Source: Karalla daura (lineage: Eukaryota; Chordata; Actinopteri; Chaetodontiformes; Leiognathidae). From it: a stretch of DNA of 64,000 bases. Below are positions 62,961-64,000 of the stretch, one piece after another. Each line of letters opens with the position of its first letter. The first letter of the stretch is position 1. The notes beneath the pieces are model-generated. The model did no database searches, was not told the origin of the DNA, and worked only from the letters and a program-made list of their open reading frames with translations. Location of the stretch: the NCBI GenBank assembly GCA_029224185.1, contig CM055196.1, positions 20,548,509-20,612,508 of the forward strand, read 5' to 3'. The position numbers and the translations under genes were made by a program.

Positions 62961-64000
62961 TCAGGAATGATAGCTGTCACTGGTCTGAGATAATTAATCT
63001 TACATATCTTTCTACTGTAAGACTTCTCTTTGCACACATACTCAGGCCTTATGTGCCTTCTACTTGGAAGCATTTACTGCACTTCCTGCCTTTGTTGTTA
63101 TAATTAAATTTTATTGAACCAGCTTCGCACAATTGCCTGTGGTTAACTTCTACAGTATTTAAATGCATATTTTGTAAGGGAGAAAGAGACTTTCCTGTCG
63201 TGTGTGAGAAGAGCTGCTGCTTTCATGCCCCACTCAACTCCTGGATATACCTAATTGTTTTTCTGCCGGGCTGTAATAAATAATTCCTATTAGTGTTCAC
63301 CGCCATTGTGATTTCTTGTGGATTCATTACGAATATTTTTGGCCTGTTTGGTCTGGAAACCTTATATCTGTGAAATATGTAAAGACATGAATTTGAGGCA
63401 ATCAGCTTCTATTCAAAAGTCAATCATACTTTGGAAAGTGATGCATGATTTCATAATTAACATAAAAACAAAAGAAGTACTTGGGCCAGAAGCACTGTGT
63501 TTTTGCCCACCCAACATTCATTCCATTCTTACCTACCCTTCATCTGTTTAACTATTTATCCTGCAGTTTTATGTGTCTTTCAGTCTACTGTGTTTGGCAT
63601 CGTAGTTCCCATTAATATGCATAGTGTCCAAATTGTTTTTTTATTGCTAAAATGTGAAGTTTGTGAGTTGCTGCTTCTGTCCATGTGTTTTCATCTGGGT
63701 GGTTTTCATCTCTGTTTGCTGCATTCATTCTAGTATAGTATGAGCAGTAAACAACTTCCATAGGAGTGAAATAGTGAATCAATGCAAAGACTGAGCCTAA
63801 ATATGGGTCTTGGGCTTTTTTGTGTGCGTGTGTGTTATTTTATTGCGCTCGAGTATTTTTACATCAGTACACACAATATGTTCTGCTCTACTTACTGTCA
63901 ATCACCTGATACCCACAGGAAGAAACTGAAGGCTCGGTAAGAATGTGGACTTAACACACTTTACTAACACATTTCTGTTTCTTTATCTGGGACACAGTCA

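Larger units (their letters stand above)
54001..64000. other. Upstream flanking DNA, right end: no gene seen
   Basis: AT-rich DNA with tRNA-headed repeat copies (57794-58390 split, 60258-60552, 62793-62960), a C-rich run (56244-56273), a TA/TG array (61613-61657) and a CA array (62841-62902). I see no exon that joins to another. A gene with small exons could be missed by eye. Confidence 0.6.

Overview
The window looks like nuclear DNA from a ray-finned fish, probably a spiny-rayed teleost. It has split genes with GT-AG introns, long AT-rich non-coding stretches, many CA, GT and tetranucleotide microsatellites, and repeat copies with a tRNA-like head and a core of the type common in teleost genomes. 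I inferred the organism from these features and have not searched any database.

Only one gene can be supported. It is on the minus strand and encodes a chondroitin sulfate proteoglycan 4 (CSPG4/NG2) family protein. Three exons are visible: exon 1 with the start codon and signal peptide (37724-37799), exon 2 (2751-2914), and the beginning of a very large exon 3 (1-1485) that runs off the left edge. Their phases join perfectly and give the first 575 residues: signal peptide, two laminin-G domains, an acidic tyrosine-rich linker, the first CSPG repeat and the start of the second. The rest of the ectodomain, the transmembrane segment and the cytoplasmic tail lie outside the window. Intron 2 is 1.27 kb and intron 1 is 34.8 kb, so more than half of the window is one intron.

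Layout: 1-2914 holds exons 3 and 2. 2915-37723 is intron 1, with scattered microsatellites, CpG-richer patches (about 8.66-9.13, 13.3-13.66 and 36.39-37.25 kb), a 25-base G run at 34.65 kb and a few old repeats. 37724-37990 is exon 1 and the probable proximal promoter. 38-64 kb is upstream flanking DNA with no exon I can defend. It holds at least five copies or fragments of the tRNA-headed repeat, one of which is split by a later insertion, and a 343-base tetranucleotide array at 39.07-39.41 kb.

I found no bacterial-type, viral or defence system, no CRISPR array, no rRNA or tRNA gene, and no intact transposase or reverse transcriptase. The most noteworthy items are the acidic tyrosine linker in the CSPG4 protein, the long STR that grew from a repeat tail, the nested insertion near 58 kb, and the palindrome plus triple CRE-half-site cluster about 1.3 kb inside intron 1.
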